A stretch of 64,000 nucleotides of DNA from Babylonia areolata (Eukaryota; Mollusca; Gastropoda; Neogastropoda; Buccinidae). The translations under genes and the position numbers were made by a program. A model generated the notes under the pieces. It saw only the letters and a list, made by a program, of their open reading frames with translations. It was not told where the DNA came from and searched no databases. Position 1 is the first letter of the stretch; each line of letters starts with the position of its first letter. The stretch is from positions 10,120,069 to 10,184,068 of the forward strand of contig NC_134891.1 of the NCBI RefSeq assembly GCF_041734735.1, written 5' to 3'. Below, in pieces: positions 12,561 through 19,416 of this stretch.

Positions 12561-13017
12561 TCACTCACTCAGACACACACATTCGCTCTCTTTCTCTCAC
12601 AGACACATACACACACGCACTAGACATCAGACATCAGAGACATACTTACTTGCTGGTGCATGGTTTCATTATCTGTTGAAATATGTTGACAGTTTTACAT
12701 ATTCAGCTGGATTCAAGCCATGAGCCAAAAAAACCAGACTGTGGAAGAAATTTGTTTGTTTCACCTGTAAGGTGACACTGGGGATGATCTTATAATCCAT
12801 GTTCATACAGGTATTGTATTGTATTGTATTGTATTTCTTTTTATCACATCAGATTTCTCTGTGTGAAATTCAGGCTGCTCTTCCCAGGGTGAGCGCGTCG
12901 CTACACTACACACACTTTGCATATGCATGCTTATTCCATTTCGTTCGTTTGTTTGTTCATTCATTATCTATCTATCCCACTCACATACATACTGGCTTGA
13001 TCACAATCACTCACTCC

Positions 13018-13072
<55 letters not shown>

Positions 13073-13106
13073 TCACACATGTACATGCACTCACACTCAT
13101 GCACGT

Positions 13107-13142
<36 letters not shown>

Positions 13143-13206
13143 CTCTCATACACTCGTCTAATATCACTTTAAGTGGAAAGACGTTAAACTGAAGACGAAC
13201 AAACAT

Positions 13207-13249
<43 letters not shown>

Positions 13250-16200
13250 TCACTCACTCAGACACACACATTTGCTCTCTTTCTCTCACAGACACATACA
13301 CACACTAAACATCAGACATCAGAGACATACTTACTTGCTAGTGCATGGTTTCATTATCTGTTGAAATATGTTGACAGTTTTACATATTCAGCTGGATTCA
13401 AGCCATGAGCCAAAAAACAAGACTGTGGAAATTTGTTTGTTTCACCTGTAAGGTGACACTGGGGATGATCTTATATCCATGTTCATACAGGTATTGTATT
13501 GTATTGTATTGTATTTCTTTTTATCACATCAGATTTCTCTGTGTGAAATTCAGGCTGCTCTTCCCAGGGAGAGCGCGTCGCTACACTGCAGCGCCACCCA
13601 TTTTTTTTTTGTATTTTTTTCCTGCAGGCAGTTTTATTTGTTTTTCCTATCGATGTGGATTTTTCTACAGAATTTTGCCAGGAACAACCCTTTTGTTGCC
13701 GTGGGTTCTTTTACGTGCGCTAAGTGCATGCTGCACACGGGACCTCGGTTTATCGTCTCATCCGAATGACTAGCGTCCAGACCACCACTCAAGGTCTAGT
13801 GGAGGGGGAGAAAATATCGGCGGCTGAACCGTGATTCAAACCAGTGCGCTCAGATTCTCTCGCTTCCTAGGCAGACGCGTTACCTCTAGGCCATCACTCC
13901 ACTGCTGTGTGTGTGTGTGCACGAGCTTGCATGTGTGTGTGTGTACATGTATATGTGCAAGCATGCATATGTCTGCATGTGAAGTGCCTGTGTGTGCATG
14001 AATGTATCTTAACGAAACTGGATGCGTGTCTGTATCAGTGTATGTATGGGTGTGTACGTTTGTGTGTAAGCATCACCTTTGCAGTGTTGTTTCTATTTCA
14101 TTTTGTCTTATCATTATTGCATGCATGTGTGTGTGTGTGTTTGGTTTAATGGGGGTTTTTTGGTGGTGGTGGTTGTTGTTTTGGGGTGTTTTTTTTTGGC
14201 TGCCCCATCATCTGCACCATTTCAGTGGCATTACTCCAACGTCACTCATTTAGATTCCCCCATACACGGCCACCACCTGGGTTCGTCTCTCACAGTCCCA
14301 CCGTCAGCAGTCCGCAGGGAACCATCGATGTCAGGTTGCCAGGAGGCCACACACCAGAGAAGACCCTGCACTGCTGCTGAGTCACTTTGGTGGTGTTCAG
14401 TGGTGCCTGTTCTGATTCACTGTACTTAGGACACTACCTACTAAGCCCCTGCTAATGACAGTAATGGCTTAGTTGCAGAGCCAGACTGAGTGAGCGTCCC
14501 TCCCAGAGTGGAGACCGCCACCATGTCCCTCAAACAACAGCCCCCCATGAATCTGCCGACACTGAAGACATTGACAGGACTCACCCTAAGCACAGAAGTG
14601 GAGGGGTATCGAAACTGAGGTCACCATGAGAACAGGGCATGAAAGGACACAGAGTTTGAGACTGTTTTGTTTATACTGATGATCAGTGATGGAGGAGGAC
14701 GATGACGATGTTGATAGGGAGGTCCATTTTGGTTTGGGACTGCGTGACAAAGCTATACTCTACGCTTCTTGTCATAATGATATCTCGGGTGTTAACCAGG
14801 TCCAAGAGATACAGACACTTGCAGTGTTGGTCAGGTAATTAGAGCAACACACCCAAAGGTGCATCCTTGAAGTGGATGACACTCGACTGTGTGGTCCCAG
14901 TCTCCCCATTTAAGCCCACAGCACACTCAACTCTGGGTAGGAGCTGGCCATGGGCCGAAAAATCCACGTCCGCTGGGATTCAAACCCGCATCCTCACAGC
15001 CATCAGTCCGCGACGCTAAGTGTTTAATGTTTATTGTAAAGCGCTTTAAGCTCCCTTACAGGGAGGAAAACGCTCAACAGGTACCTATTATTATTATCAT
15101 TATTGTTATTATATCACTTAACTCACTCGGGATGGCAAGTTTTTTCTCTTGCTTTTCCCCTCAGATGGCCCATTTGTAAGGGTTTGGAAAAAAAATTACT
15201 AAAAATACAAAATACAGAGTAAGGAAATGAAACTTTCAGAACTGGTGTATTACGTGTTGGGCTATTACATATTTTAAAAAATCAAATATTTTTACAGTTT
15301 TGCCATTATGTAGAAAATAATGCCATTTTTTTACCCCGAATCACCTTACCCATGCTTGCTTTGTGCACTTAATTCACTTTCTTCTTCATCATCATCCACC
15401 CACTTCTTCAATGTCCGACCCTTCAGTTTGTAGCATTTCAAGTACTTCAGCAGCACTAAAACGTTGCTGTCGTTGCCTTGTTCGCACCGCGACATTTTGA
15501 GAAGAACCCGCTTCAGACGCCACTTTGTTAACAGGCTGGCATGCGAGCAGGCGACCGGTCAGTGACATTGTCAGCATGTGTGCGACACAGGCCACATACG
15601 ACAGGCTGGCCAATCGTACCATTCGGTTGTGGAGTGACCCAGAATAGTGCACTCTGCTTGGCTAATCACAAAATCATGTCTACAGCGCATGATGGATTTT
15701 TATTTTTGGAAAATGCTATTCCATTCTGTCGTCCGAATCCGAAATACATTTTATGTAGGAATGCTCACGCATTCCGTCATCCGGAGAGAGTCAGTGTTCA
15801 TATATCTACACAAGCTCACAAGGTCTTGTCACTACATTGGGTTTATACAAAGGTCAGTAATCTGCACCTTTTTTTTTGTTGTTGTTGTTGTTGATAAACA
15901 CCAGATGTGGTGTAGCATGTATGGATCAGTCCACACCTCCTTGACAGTAAAACTGAAACTTGTTTGTTTCCGTGCTGTTTCAGCGTGGAGCGTGATATAC
16001 TTTGTGGTGGCATGCCTGGGGGTGGTCGCAGGGCTGGCTGGGTGCGTGTGGGCTGTGGTCTGCTGCTGTCAGGCCTGCAGGTAAAACGACAGCCCCCAGC
16101 TTTTGCTTCAGTGTGACGGGCTTTGGAGCTCAGAACCCTCAGACTGTAGGCCAAACACTTGAAAAGTTTTAACCATTCAGTTTATTGCACCCATCACACA

Positions 16201-17119
16201 CGCACACACACACACACACACACAGATATAGATAGAGCTTCAAGAATATGCGCTGTAGCAAAACGTCTTACTAGAATTAATAAATAAATGTATATATTTG
16301 TGTGTGTATGTGTGTGTGTGTGTATATATATATATATACGCACAAATATATACATTTATTTATATATACATATATATGTGTGTGTGTGTATACATTTTTT
16401 ATTGTTTACTTTGTACAAGCATGCATCCTTCAGTCTTGAAAGAAGAGTTGTTGTCTGGGTAATGTTTCTGGCACACTGTTGGTTGCGGCTTAAAACAGGC
16501 CTGCTCGTGAATGACAGGCAGTCTCTGTTTATTTATTCCTTTGTTTTCAGTTTGTCTGTGTGTTCATGTGTGTGTGTGTGTGTGTGTGCATGTGATTGCA
16601 GGGTTGGAATTTAGCGGGTGCCCGGGGGCAAATGCTACGAAAAGTTGACTCAGGCACGCAAATTTTCTGTCGAAAAGTGCCCAGTTGGCACTCAAAAACT
16701 GATACAGGCAAAAGAAAATCAATTAAAATGCACACCAAGAAAGGAAGCCTGAATGCCATCACTCCAAATGTAAAGTGTCGTCTGCTGCAGCTCGCTTCGC
16801 TGAGCAGCATGTTTGCGTGTGCGCGATCAGATGTTGACGCTAGTGGCGCATCAGCGACGAACGATGTTTCCCATCTTCAGTGTTGAAAGAAAAGCTTCGA
16901 AACAGTGACGAAAGCTCAGTGTGACAAAAAGAATAAACAGCAGGAGTACGAATCAAATCGCCAGCACGTGTACAATGAAGCCTGGCAGAAAGACTTTCCT
17001 TGGCACATTTTATTTCGTTTTATTATGCTGGCACCCAGACCCACAATTGGGCACTCAAATGTTTTGTCCAGAGTGCCCGACTGGCACTCAAAAAAGAGAG
17101 TTAAATTCGAACGCAGGAT

Positions 17120-17161
<42 letters not shown>

Positions 17162-18584
17162 TGTGTGCATGTCTTTGGGAATGTTTTGACATTTGTGTGT
17201 CAGTACATGAGTGTGTTTGTGTCTGTGAGTGAGTGCATCATATTATGTGCTGTTTTATTCATGGTCAGGTGAGGGACTTGAGTATTAGTATGCATGTAAT
17301 TTCAAGCGGAGGACAGATATTTATGAAACTGAACCTTTTGCGGCAGTGAAGCCCGATGGATCAAGTCTGAACACTTTTGAAGCTGCCTTGGGGTTTTGGT
17401 GCAAGTTTTATTGTGACCAGGTCTCAGGTGATGTCGGCAAAGATCAGGAGAGTTCTGAAGATTCTGAGGTTGTACAAACACTAGCCAACAGAGACTTACA
17501 CCACACCGCCTGATTCGCAGCCTTTATGATGGATATCACTACGGGTTATTACGAGGCTGCAGTGCAGATTCAAACAAGGATGTTCGACGGGCGCAATAGC
17601 CGAGTGGTTAAAGCGTTGGACTGTCAGTCTGAGGGTCCTGGGTTCGAATCACAGTGACGGCGCCTGGTGGGTAAAGGGTGGAGATTTTTACGATCTCCCA
17701 GGTCAACATATGTGCAGACCTGCTAGTGCCTGAACCCCCTTCATGTGTATATGCAAGCAGAAGATCAAATACGCACGTTAAAGATCCTGTAATCCATGTC
17801 AGCGTTCGGTGGGTTATGGAAACAAGAACATACCCAGCATGCACACCCCAGAAAACGGAGTATGGCTGCCTACATGGCGGGGTAAAAAAAATGGTCATAC
17901 ACGTAAAAGCCCACTCGTGTGCATACGAGTGAATGCAGAAGAAGAAGAAACAAGGATGTTGTTGGCACTGTTCTGCATCATTTTTTTGCCAAAGATGGCT
18001 GTTAGTGGAGTCGACTATCTCTCACAGTCACACACACACTAGTGCAGACATGCACACACATAGATACCTTTCCAGTTGTCTTCCAAAAAAGACCCACAAT
18101 GCACAGACAGTGAAACACTACTAAATGGGCACTATAGCGAATACAGGTCTTAGGGACGTGAGAGGTAGATAGGGGAGTACTGCTGTTTACTTGAATCAAA
18201 ATCTAACAGTTTTTTTTTTTAAGTCTGCTGTCATGGAACTACACTTAAACCATGCATCTTTGCAGATGTTCAGAAAAGTCTAAAAGACGACGTGACAGAC
18301 GTCGCTACGGGTTATTACAAGACAGTGATGACGAGGAGGATGAAGAAAAAGACATCATGGAACTTCTTCCAAGAGGTGAGAGACCCCTTTACTTTCTTTC
18401 GTTGGCATGGCCCACCCGTTTCTTCTTCACCACACTTGATTTCACCAGTGAGCTTTTGTCGGCCTGTGGCCCAGCTTTTTAGGCAGCCATACTCTGTTTT
18501 CAGGAGGTTGGTTCCTGGCTGTTTACGTAAGTTAACGAAATCTACAAATCAAATCACAGAGTCGAACTTTGTCGCTGGAAGGAG

Positions 18585-18616
<32 letters not shown>

Positions 18617-19416
18617 ATCAGTGCTTGTGAACATGTGCATTGGGATGTGTGGGTGTGTGCACAAATGATCAAAGTCTGTGTCTTTCAACAATATAAAACC
18701 AGTAATTAGCTGTTACATCAAACTCAGTAAACTGAAAATACGGTATAGTTTTATTCCAGGTAGTCATTTTTTTCTATTTCCTTTAATTCTCTTCTGTATT
18801 TCTTTCTTTCTCTCTACCTTTCTGTCCTTTTTCTGTGTGGGATATTTTTCTGTGTCAGTTTTTTTCATTTCTGCCTGTCTTTAACACTTTGAGTGCCCCA
18901 AGACGAACATTTCCATCCATGTCATTGTAGGAATTTTCCTATCATAAAATCATTAGATTCATGTGAAATGGTCATAACTGAACAGTGTGTTCATTTCCTT
19001 TCAGGAAAGTTTAGTTACATATACTTTCTTTCAGTAGATTACATGCTGGAATTTTTTTAAATATAATTTATTACCCTCTGTGACCAAAACATCCCGTGGC
19101 AAATACTTAGCACTGCGAATGATATAGGCATGGCACTGAAAGGGTTAAAACTATGCATGCTGAGCTTCAGAATGATGTGGGAAAAGTTTTAGGAAAAAGT
19201 TTTGAAATGGTTCAAGAAATGGAACGAAGAAGCTTTCATTGCTGCTTTCAAACCGCAGGAAAAGCCCACAAGAGCATCATAATGATGTCGGAGTCGGACT
19301 GGTCGAGCGAGGAGGAGACGCTGTTCGTCACCAAGAAAGTGAGCAACGGTCATGTCAAAACCGACAGCAGTGGTGTCACAGCCAGCCAGCAACAGAGCGA
19401 CAAGCAGGGCACATAG
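1338..19416 (+). CDS. KIAA0319L: KIAA0319/KIAA0319L orthologue, 3' nine exons
   Basis: Nine exons (1338-1489, 2403-2541, 6035-6105, 7334-7437, 8775-8908, 11753-11872, 15984-16080, 18266-18375, 19259-19416) join with matching phases into 360 residues and a TAG stop. The gene continues 5' of the window, because the first exon opens in phase 1. The order is the last PKD (Ig-like beta-sandwich) domain (residues 1-96), a linker with N-glycosylation sequons, a six-Cys EGF-like motif (201-239), one transmembrane helix (about 241-265) and a cytoplasmic tail. This is the C-terminal layout of vertebrate KIAA0319L from memory, with shared strings such as IVSYLW, LQL.N.V.G.Y.F.L.VTD.QG, CSG.G.C and SES. 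The family are type I membrane glycoproteins of the secretory/endosomal system, and mammalian KIAA0319L is the AAV receptor. Invertebrates may have one co-orthologue of KIAA0319 and KIAA0319L, so the symbol means this family. Orthology is strong; exon edges come from GT-AG and phase logic without RNA data. Confidence 0.92.
1512..1546. repeat. (TTA)n microsatellite
   Basis: About ten TTA units begin 20 nt after the donor at 1489. Confidence 0.9.
1845..2395. repeat. TG-rich minisatellite abutting a 3' splice site
   Basis: Irregular (TG)n passes into a tandem array of units like TGTGTCTGTATGTCTGTG followed by TACATGTGTG, about 36 bp long, with clear repeats from 2095 to 2395. It ends 7 nt before the exon acceptor at 2402. 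The Cys/Val/Met-rich ORFs here are repeat artefacts. Confidence 0.9.
2403..2541 (+). CDS. KIAA0319L: KIAA0319L exon: second half of last PKD domain
   Basis: The exon opens in phase 0 and closes in phase 1 (TAT G|gtcagg). It encodes [20 protein letters not shown] followed by [20 protein letters not shown], the closing strands of the PKD domain. The acceptor GTGTCGAAAG has no pyrimidine tract. About 550 bp of TG-rich minisatellite ends directly against it, and the frame is open back through the repeat, so a retained intron would be partly readable. Confidence 0.9.
2777..3167 (+). mobile_element. SINE family 1, full length
   Basis: The same head, central domain and 3' part as the copy at 153 are present (GTGATGGCCTAGAGGTAACG; GGTTCGAATCA; ACCCACGGCAACAAAAGGGT). 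The tail is reduced to AAATACAAAATG. Confidence 0.85.
3344..3474 (+). mobile_element. SINE family 2, 3' fragment
   Basis: The string GAGTATGGCTGCCTACATGG followed by CGGGGTAAAAACGGTCATGC and an (AGA)n end matches the copy at 17585. It is 5' truncated. Confidence 0.75.
3761..4432. mobile_element. non-autonomous hAT-like DNA transposon (672 bp)
   Basis: Imperfect terminal inverted repeats are AGAGATCAGGTTGGG on the left and AGGGATCAGGTTCGA on the right (as reverse complement). They are flanked by an 8-bp duplication at 3753-3760 (GGGTGTTC) and 4433-4440 (GGGTGTTG). There is no transposase. Several internal AATAGGTCAT subrepeats sit near both ends, as often seen for hAT subterminal binding sites. 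Confidence 0.65.
4500..5051. mobile_element. unclassified insertion with 17-bp target duplication
   Basis: The exact 17-mer GCTTTGGCATGATGTTG occurs at 4483-4499 and again at 5052-5068, bracketing 552 bp that interrupt SINE family 3. A duplication of this length suggests target-primed retrotransposition. The insert is G/C-rich at its right end (GGGGACCCGCCGGGTTGGGG) and has no clear poly(A), ORF or inverted repeats. Confidence 0.6.
5740..6028. repeat. TG-rich microsatellite tract abutting a 3' splice site
   Basis: Irregular (TG)n with TGCATG interruptions ends in a pure TG run and GCGCGC, 7 nt before the acceptor at 6034. Confidence 0.9.
6035..6105 (+). CDS. KIAA0319L: KIAA0319L exon: short linker after PKD domain
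   Basis: This 71-nt exon (phase 1 to 0) encodes [20 protein letters not shown] and QQDK. It matches the vertebrate stretch GLVELTLQVGVGQLTEQRKD in position and pattern. The acceptor CACTCACAG follows a long (TG)n/(GC) tract rather than a pyrimidine tract, and the donor is AAG|gtatga. Confidence 0.85.
6121..6460 (-). mobile_element. SINE family 2, truncated, minus strand
   Basis: On the minus strand it reads ATCTCCCAGGTCAACAGATG, then a G/C-rich low-complexity insert, then AAGATCAAATACGCAC-like sequence, GGGTTAT-like sequence and a (GAA)n end (CTTCTTCTTCTTCTT on +). Confidence 0.7.
6478..6630 (+). repeat. dispersed repeat piece, partner at 12104-12260
   Basis: Shared strings include TTATTTTTGTGAATATTCAG..TTTCATTTTCTCT..CCCTGAGAGCTGGATT and later TTCATTCATTTGTC. 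They are matched at 12160-12260 (TTATTTTGTGAATATTTTCA..CCCAGAGGATTGGAT). The family is unknown. Confidence 0.4.
7334..7437 (+). CDS. KIAA0319L: KIAA0319L exon: juxtamembrane ectodomain
   Basis: The exon is phase 0 to 2, with a strong T-rich acceptor (gacgtttcag) and donor GGGCA|gtgagt. It encodes [20 protein letters not shown] and continues [15 protein letters not shown]. It corresponds to vertebrate LVRQLAVLLNVLDSDIKVQK. One N-glycosylation sequon (NGT) is visible. The ATG at its start is internal, not a start codon. Confidence 0.85.
7476..7877 (-). mobile_element. SINE family 1, full length, minus strand
   Basis: The (AATAC)-type tail reads TGTATTTGTATTTGTATTTC on +, then the central domain inverted (GTTGCCGTGGGTTCTTTTAC), ending in the inverted box B and box A (CGTTACCTCTAGGC). 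It begins about 40 nt after the donor at 7437. Confidence 0.85.
7925..7966. repeat. (GT)n microsatellite
   Basis: About 20 pure GT units, followed by a GA-rich tract to about 8030. Confidence 0.95.
8431..8770. repeat. minisatellite, 17+28 bp composite unit
   Basis: GCGATGATGAGAGAATA (17 bp) alternates with GCGATGATGAGAGAATAACG plus TTGTATCA (28 bp), repeated about seven times with few changes. The last unit supplies the acceptor region of the exon at 8775, and every long unit repeats TTGTATCAG. A conventional pyrimidine-rich acceptor-like site (ending gttcag, 8420) lies just before the array. Confidence 0.92.
8775..8908 (+). CDS. KIAA0319L: KIAA0319L exon: juxtamembrane ectodomain, second part
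   Basis: The exon is phase 2 to 1 (CA|G GTA CGG; GTA G|gtcagt). It encodes [20 protein letters not shown] and [16 protein letters not shown], matching vertebrate ..TVIVFYVQS.. to ..LRVDTAG. Two N-glycosylation sequons (NGT, NFT) are present. The acceptor lies in the last unit of a minisatellite (8431-8770), whose repeat contains the same TTGTATCAG-like string. A diverged copy of this exon's 3' end lies at 10137. Confidence 0.87.
8996..10106 (+). mobile_element. diverged SINE family 1 copy, tail split by a LINE
   Basis: The head (GCAGTGGCCTCATGGTACTT; box B GGGTTCAGTTCCC) is followed by the family 1 centre (GTAAAAGAACCCACGGCAGT) and 3' end (AATTTCACACAGAGAAATCT). The tail (ACAATACAATACAATACAAT) stops at 9446 and resumes at 10086-10106, with a LINE fragment between. 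Its sequence differs enough from the other copies to be a separate subfamily. Confidence 0.7.
9447..10085 (-). mobile_element. CR1/L2-type LINE, 3' end, minus strand
   Basis: The minus-strand ORF at 9598-9915 reads [25 protein letters not shown] and [25 protein letters not shown]. This is the hallmark C-terminus of CR1/L2-group ORF2. The 3' UTR ends AAGCGCTTTGATC..GCTATATAAATACCATTATT. It is 5' truncated and flanked on both sides by the AATAC tail of a SINE, so it landed in that tail. Confidence 0.8.
10137..10173 (+). pseudogene. diverged partial copy of KIAA0319L exon 8775-8908
   Basis: The sequence encodes [12 protein letters not shown] and ends with the same GACACTGTAG|gtcagt donor as the real exon ([15 protein letters not shown]). 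Similarity continues some 30 bp into the intron (gtcagtgg-tgt-cttgct). An AG (ttgcag) lies just before it. The upstream two thirds of the exon are not recognisable, so this is read as a decayed partial duplication inside the next intron rather than an active exon. Confidence 0.6.
10361..10712. repeat. minisatellite, ~37-bp unit, block 1
   Basis: Nine units of GTGCCTGCACATGTGTAGCT followed by GTGTGTGTGTGTAATA, nearly identical. It is the same unit as at 11266-11545. Confidence 0.93.
10713..11265 (+). mobile_element. LINE 3' fragment splitting a minisatellite
   Basis: AT-rich unique sequence ends CTCCAGTTGGAGATAATAAA then GTTATTCTTATCTTATC with repeated TTATC units. This is a typical 3' end of CR1/L2/Rex-like LINEs with a short tandem tail. 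It has no ORF and is 5' truncated. Minisatellite units continue in phase on both sides. Confidence 0.55.
11266..11545. repeat. minisatellite, ~37-bp unit, block 2
   Basis: Seven units of the repeat at 10361 follow the LINE fragment directly. Confidence 0.93.
11700..11748. repeat. TG microsatellite next to a 3' splice site
   Basis: (TG)n with TTT interruptions ends 3 nt before the acceptor AG at 11751. Confidence 0.9.
11753..11872 (+). CDS. KIAA0319L: KIAA0319L exon: EGF-like cysteine motif
   Basis: The exon is phase 1 to 1. It encodes [20 protein letters not shown] and ends RRSNC. The six cysteines match vertebrate KIAA0319L (KCSGHGHCDPLTKRCICS..SNC) in spacing and place. The AG at 11751-11752 is chosen because only it keeps frame with the previous exon (GTA G|TG TGT CAG). 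The next AG, 8 nt downstream, would shift the frame. The acceptor is preceded by a (TG)n tract. Confidence 0.9.
11880..12030. repeat. CA-rich microsatellite tract
   Basis: Pure and interrupted (CA)n starts 8 nt after the donor at 11872, so this EGF exon is bracketed by TG upstream and CA downstream on the same strand. Confidence 0.9.
12222..13590. repeat. ~690-bp tandem duplication
   Basis: Copy 1 is 12222-12910 and copy 2 is 12919-13590. Both run from GCATATGCATGCTTATTCCA through (CA)n blocks, ACTTTAAGTGGAAAGACGTT and TGAAATATGTTGACAGTTTT, to the first ~100 bp of a minus-strand SINE family 1. Identity is high outside the CA tracts. Confidence 0.88.
12812..12913 (-). mobile_element. SINE family 1 fragment cut by tandem duplication
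   Basis: The tail and 3' end (AGATTTCTCTGTGTGAAATT) end abruptly at the duplication junction, then the CA-rich unit restarts. The full copy is at 13494. Confidence 0.85.
13494..13898 (-). mobile_element. SINE family 1, full length, minus strand
   Basis: Tail (TATTG)n on +, inverted central domain (GTTGCCGTGGGTTCTTTTAC), inverted box B and box A (TTACCTCTAGGCCATCAC). It is complete and close to the copy at 7476. Confidence 0.87.
14190..15018 (-). repeat. unclassified long repeat ending in a tRNA-like head
   Basis: On the minus strand it starts with tRNA-like sequence (box B GGTTTGAATCCCAGC near 14970), then CCATGGCCAGCTCCTACCCA, GAGTGTGCTGTGGGCTTAAA and about 700 bp of non-coding body. It looks like a long SINE or SINE-headed composite. 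No second copy is in the window, so the repeat status is inferred from the head. Confidence 0.35.
15019..15110 (+). mobile_element. LINE 3' tail fragment
   Basis: TTGTAAAGCGCTTTAAGCTC..GGTACCTATTATTATTAT is the common 3' end of CR1/L2-type LINEs with an (ATT)n tail. Only about 90 bp remain. Confidence 0.5.
15118..15794 (-). mobile_element. TTAA element family D, copy 1 (piggyBac-like remnant)
   Basis: It starts TTAACTCACTCGGGATGGC and ends CGTCATCCGGAGAGAGTCA; the right TTAA is mutated. The minus strand encodes [20 protein letters not shown] then IEEVGG. It aligns with copies at 22290 and 51595 over about 650 bp. An acidic start with [ST]AEE/V.E.L is typical of piggyBac transposases. The frame breaks by one base after IEEVG relative to the copy at 51595. 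Confidence 0.7.
15897..15962 (+). mobile_element. SINE family 4, 3' fragment
   Basis: CAGATGTGGTGTAGC..TATGGATCAGTCC..CGCCTCCTTGA-like..ACTGAAACT matches the longer copy at 54058. It lies 20 nt before the acceptor at 15983, inside the intron end. Confidence 0.55.
15984..16080 (+). CDS. KIAA0319L: KIAA0319L exon: transmembrane helix
   Basis: The exon is phase 1 to 2 with acceptor gctgtttcag and donor CTGCAG|gtaaaa. It encodes [20 protein letters not shown] then [11 protein letters not shown]. This is a hydrophobic helix ending in a cysteine cluster, likely palmitoylated by analogy. It starts with the same WS at the membrane border as vertebrate EWSIFYVTVLAF. Confidence 0.9.
16200..16392. repeat. 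CA, TG and TA microsatellites
   Basis: (CA)n at about 16198-16224, (TG)n at 16298-16322 and (TA)n at 16323-16336, with a second TATATA/TG block to 16390. The TA parts could form hairpins. Confidence 0.85.
16599..17116. mobile_element. hAT-like non-autonomous element
   Basis: The left end CAGGGTTGGAATTTA and the right end TAAATTCGAACGCAG are inverted repeats matching at 12 of 15 positions. GATTG flanks both ends directly. Subterminal direct repeats GTGCCCAGTTGGCACTCAAA (left) and GTGCCCGACTGGCACTCAAA (right) are visible. There is no transposase ORF. The expected 8-bp duplication is not intact. Confidence 0.55.
17129..17158. repeat. (GA)n microsatellite
   Basis: About 14 GA units, preceded by TGTGTGTG. 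Confidence 0.95.
17585..17947 (+). mobile_element. SINE family 2, full length with intact target duplication
   Basis: The tRNA-like head starts GACGGGCGCAATAGCC, with box A TAGCCGAGTGG and box B GGTTCGAATCA, resembling tRNA-Ser/Leu. The body has ATCTCCCAGGTCAACATATG and GGTGGGTTATGGAAACAAGA, and a (GAA)n end. A perfect 13-bp duplication AAACAAGGATGTT flanks it (17572-17584 and 17948-17960), marking a young insertion. It is the reference copy for family 2 here. Confidence 0.92.
18266..18375 (+). CDS. KIAA0319L: KIAA0319L exon: basic then acidic cytoplasmic tail
   Basis: The exon is phase 2 to 1 with acceptor catctttgcag and donor AGAG|gtgaga. It encodes [20 protein letters not shown] then an acidic run ending DIMELLPR. 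The basic stop-transfer cluster, the Y..L and the acidic stretch before ME-L.P match vertebrate KKTKYTILDNMDEQERMELR. Confidence 0.9.
18583..18616. repeat. (GT)n microsatellite
   Basis: About 16 GT units in the intron 210 nt after the donor at 18375. Confidence 0.95.
18881..19148. mobile_element. TTAA MITE family B (268 bp)
   Basis: It is bounded by TTAA on both sides. The left end is CACTTTGAGTGCC, and the right end reads CCCTTTCAGTGCC as reverse complement (11 of 13 match). There is no ORF. TTAA target use and a CCCTTT-type end suggest a piggyBac-mobilised MITE. Confidence 0.7.
19259..19416 (+). CDS. KIAA0319L: KIAA0319L last coding exon
   Basis: The exon opens in phase 1 after a T-rich acceptor (ctttcaaaccgcag). 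It encodes [20 protein letters not shown], continues [19 protein letters not shown] and stops at TAG (19414-19416). The vertebrate counterpart is NSSLMVSESEFDSDQDTIFS. A TTAA-flanked MITE (18881-19148) ends only 110 nt upstream of the acceptor. Confidence 0.9.

Noticed and set aside
17585-17660. tRNA-Ser/Leu gene
   Set aside because: Boxes A and B are present, but the sequence continues into a SINE body with (GAA)n tail and target duplication, and copies recur in the window.
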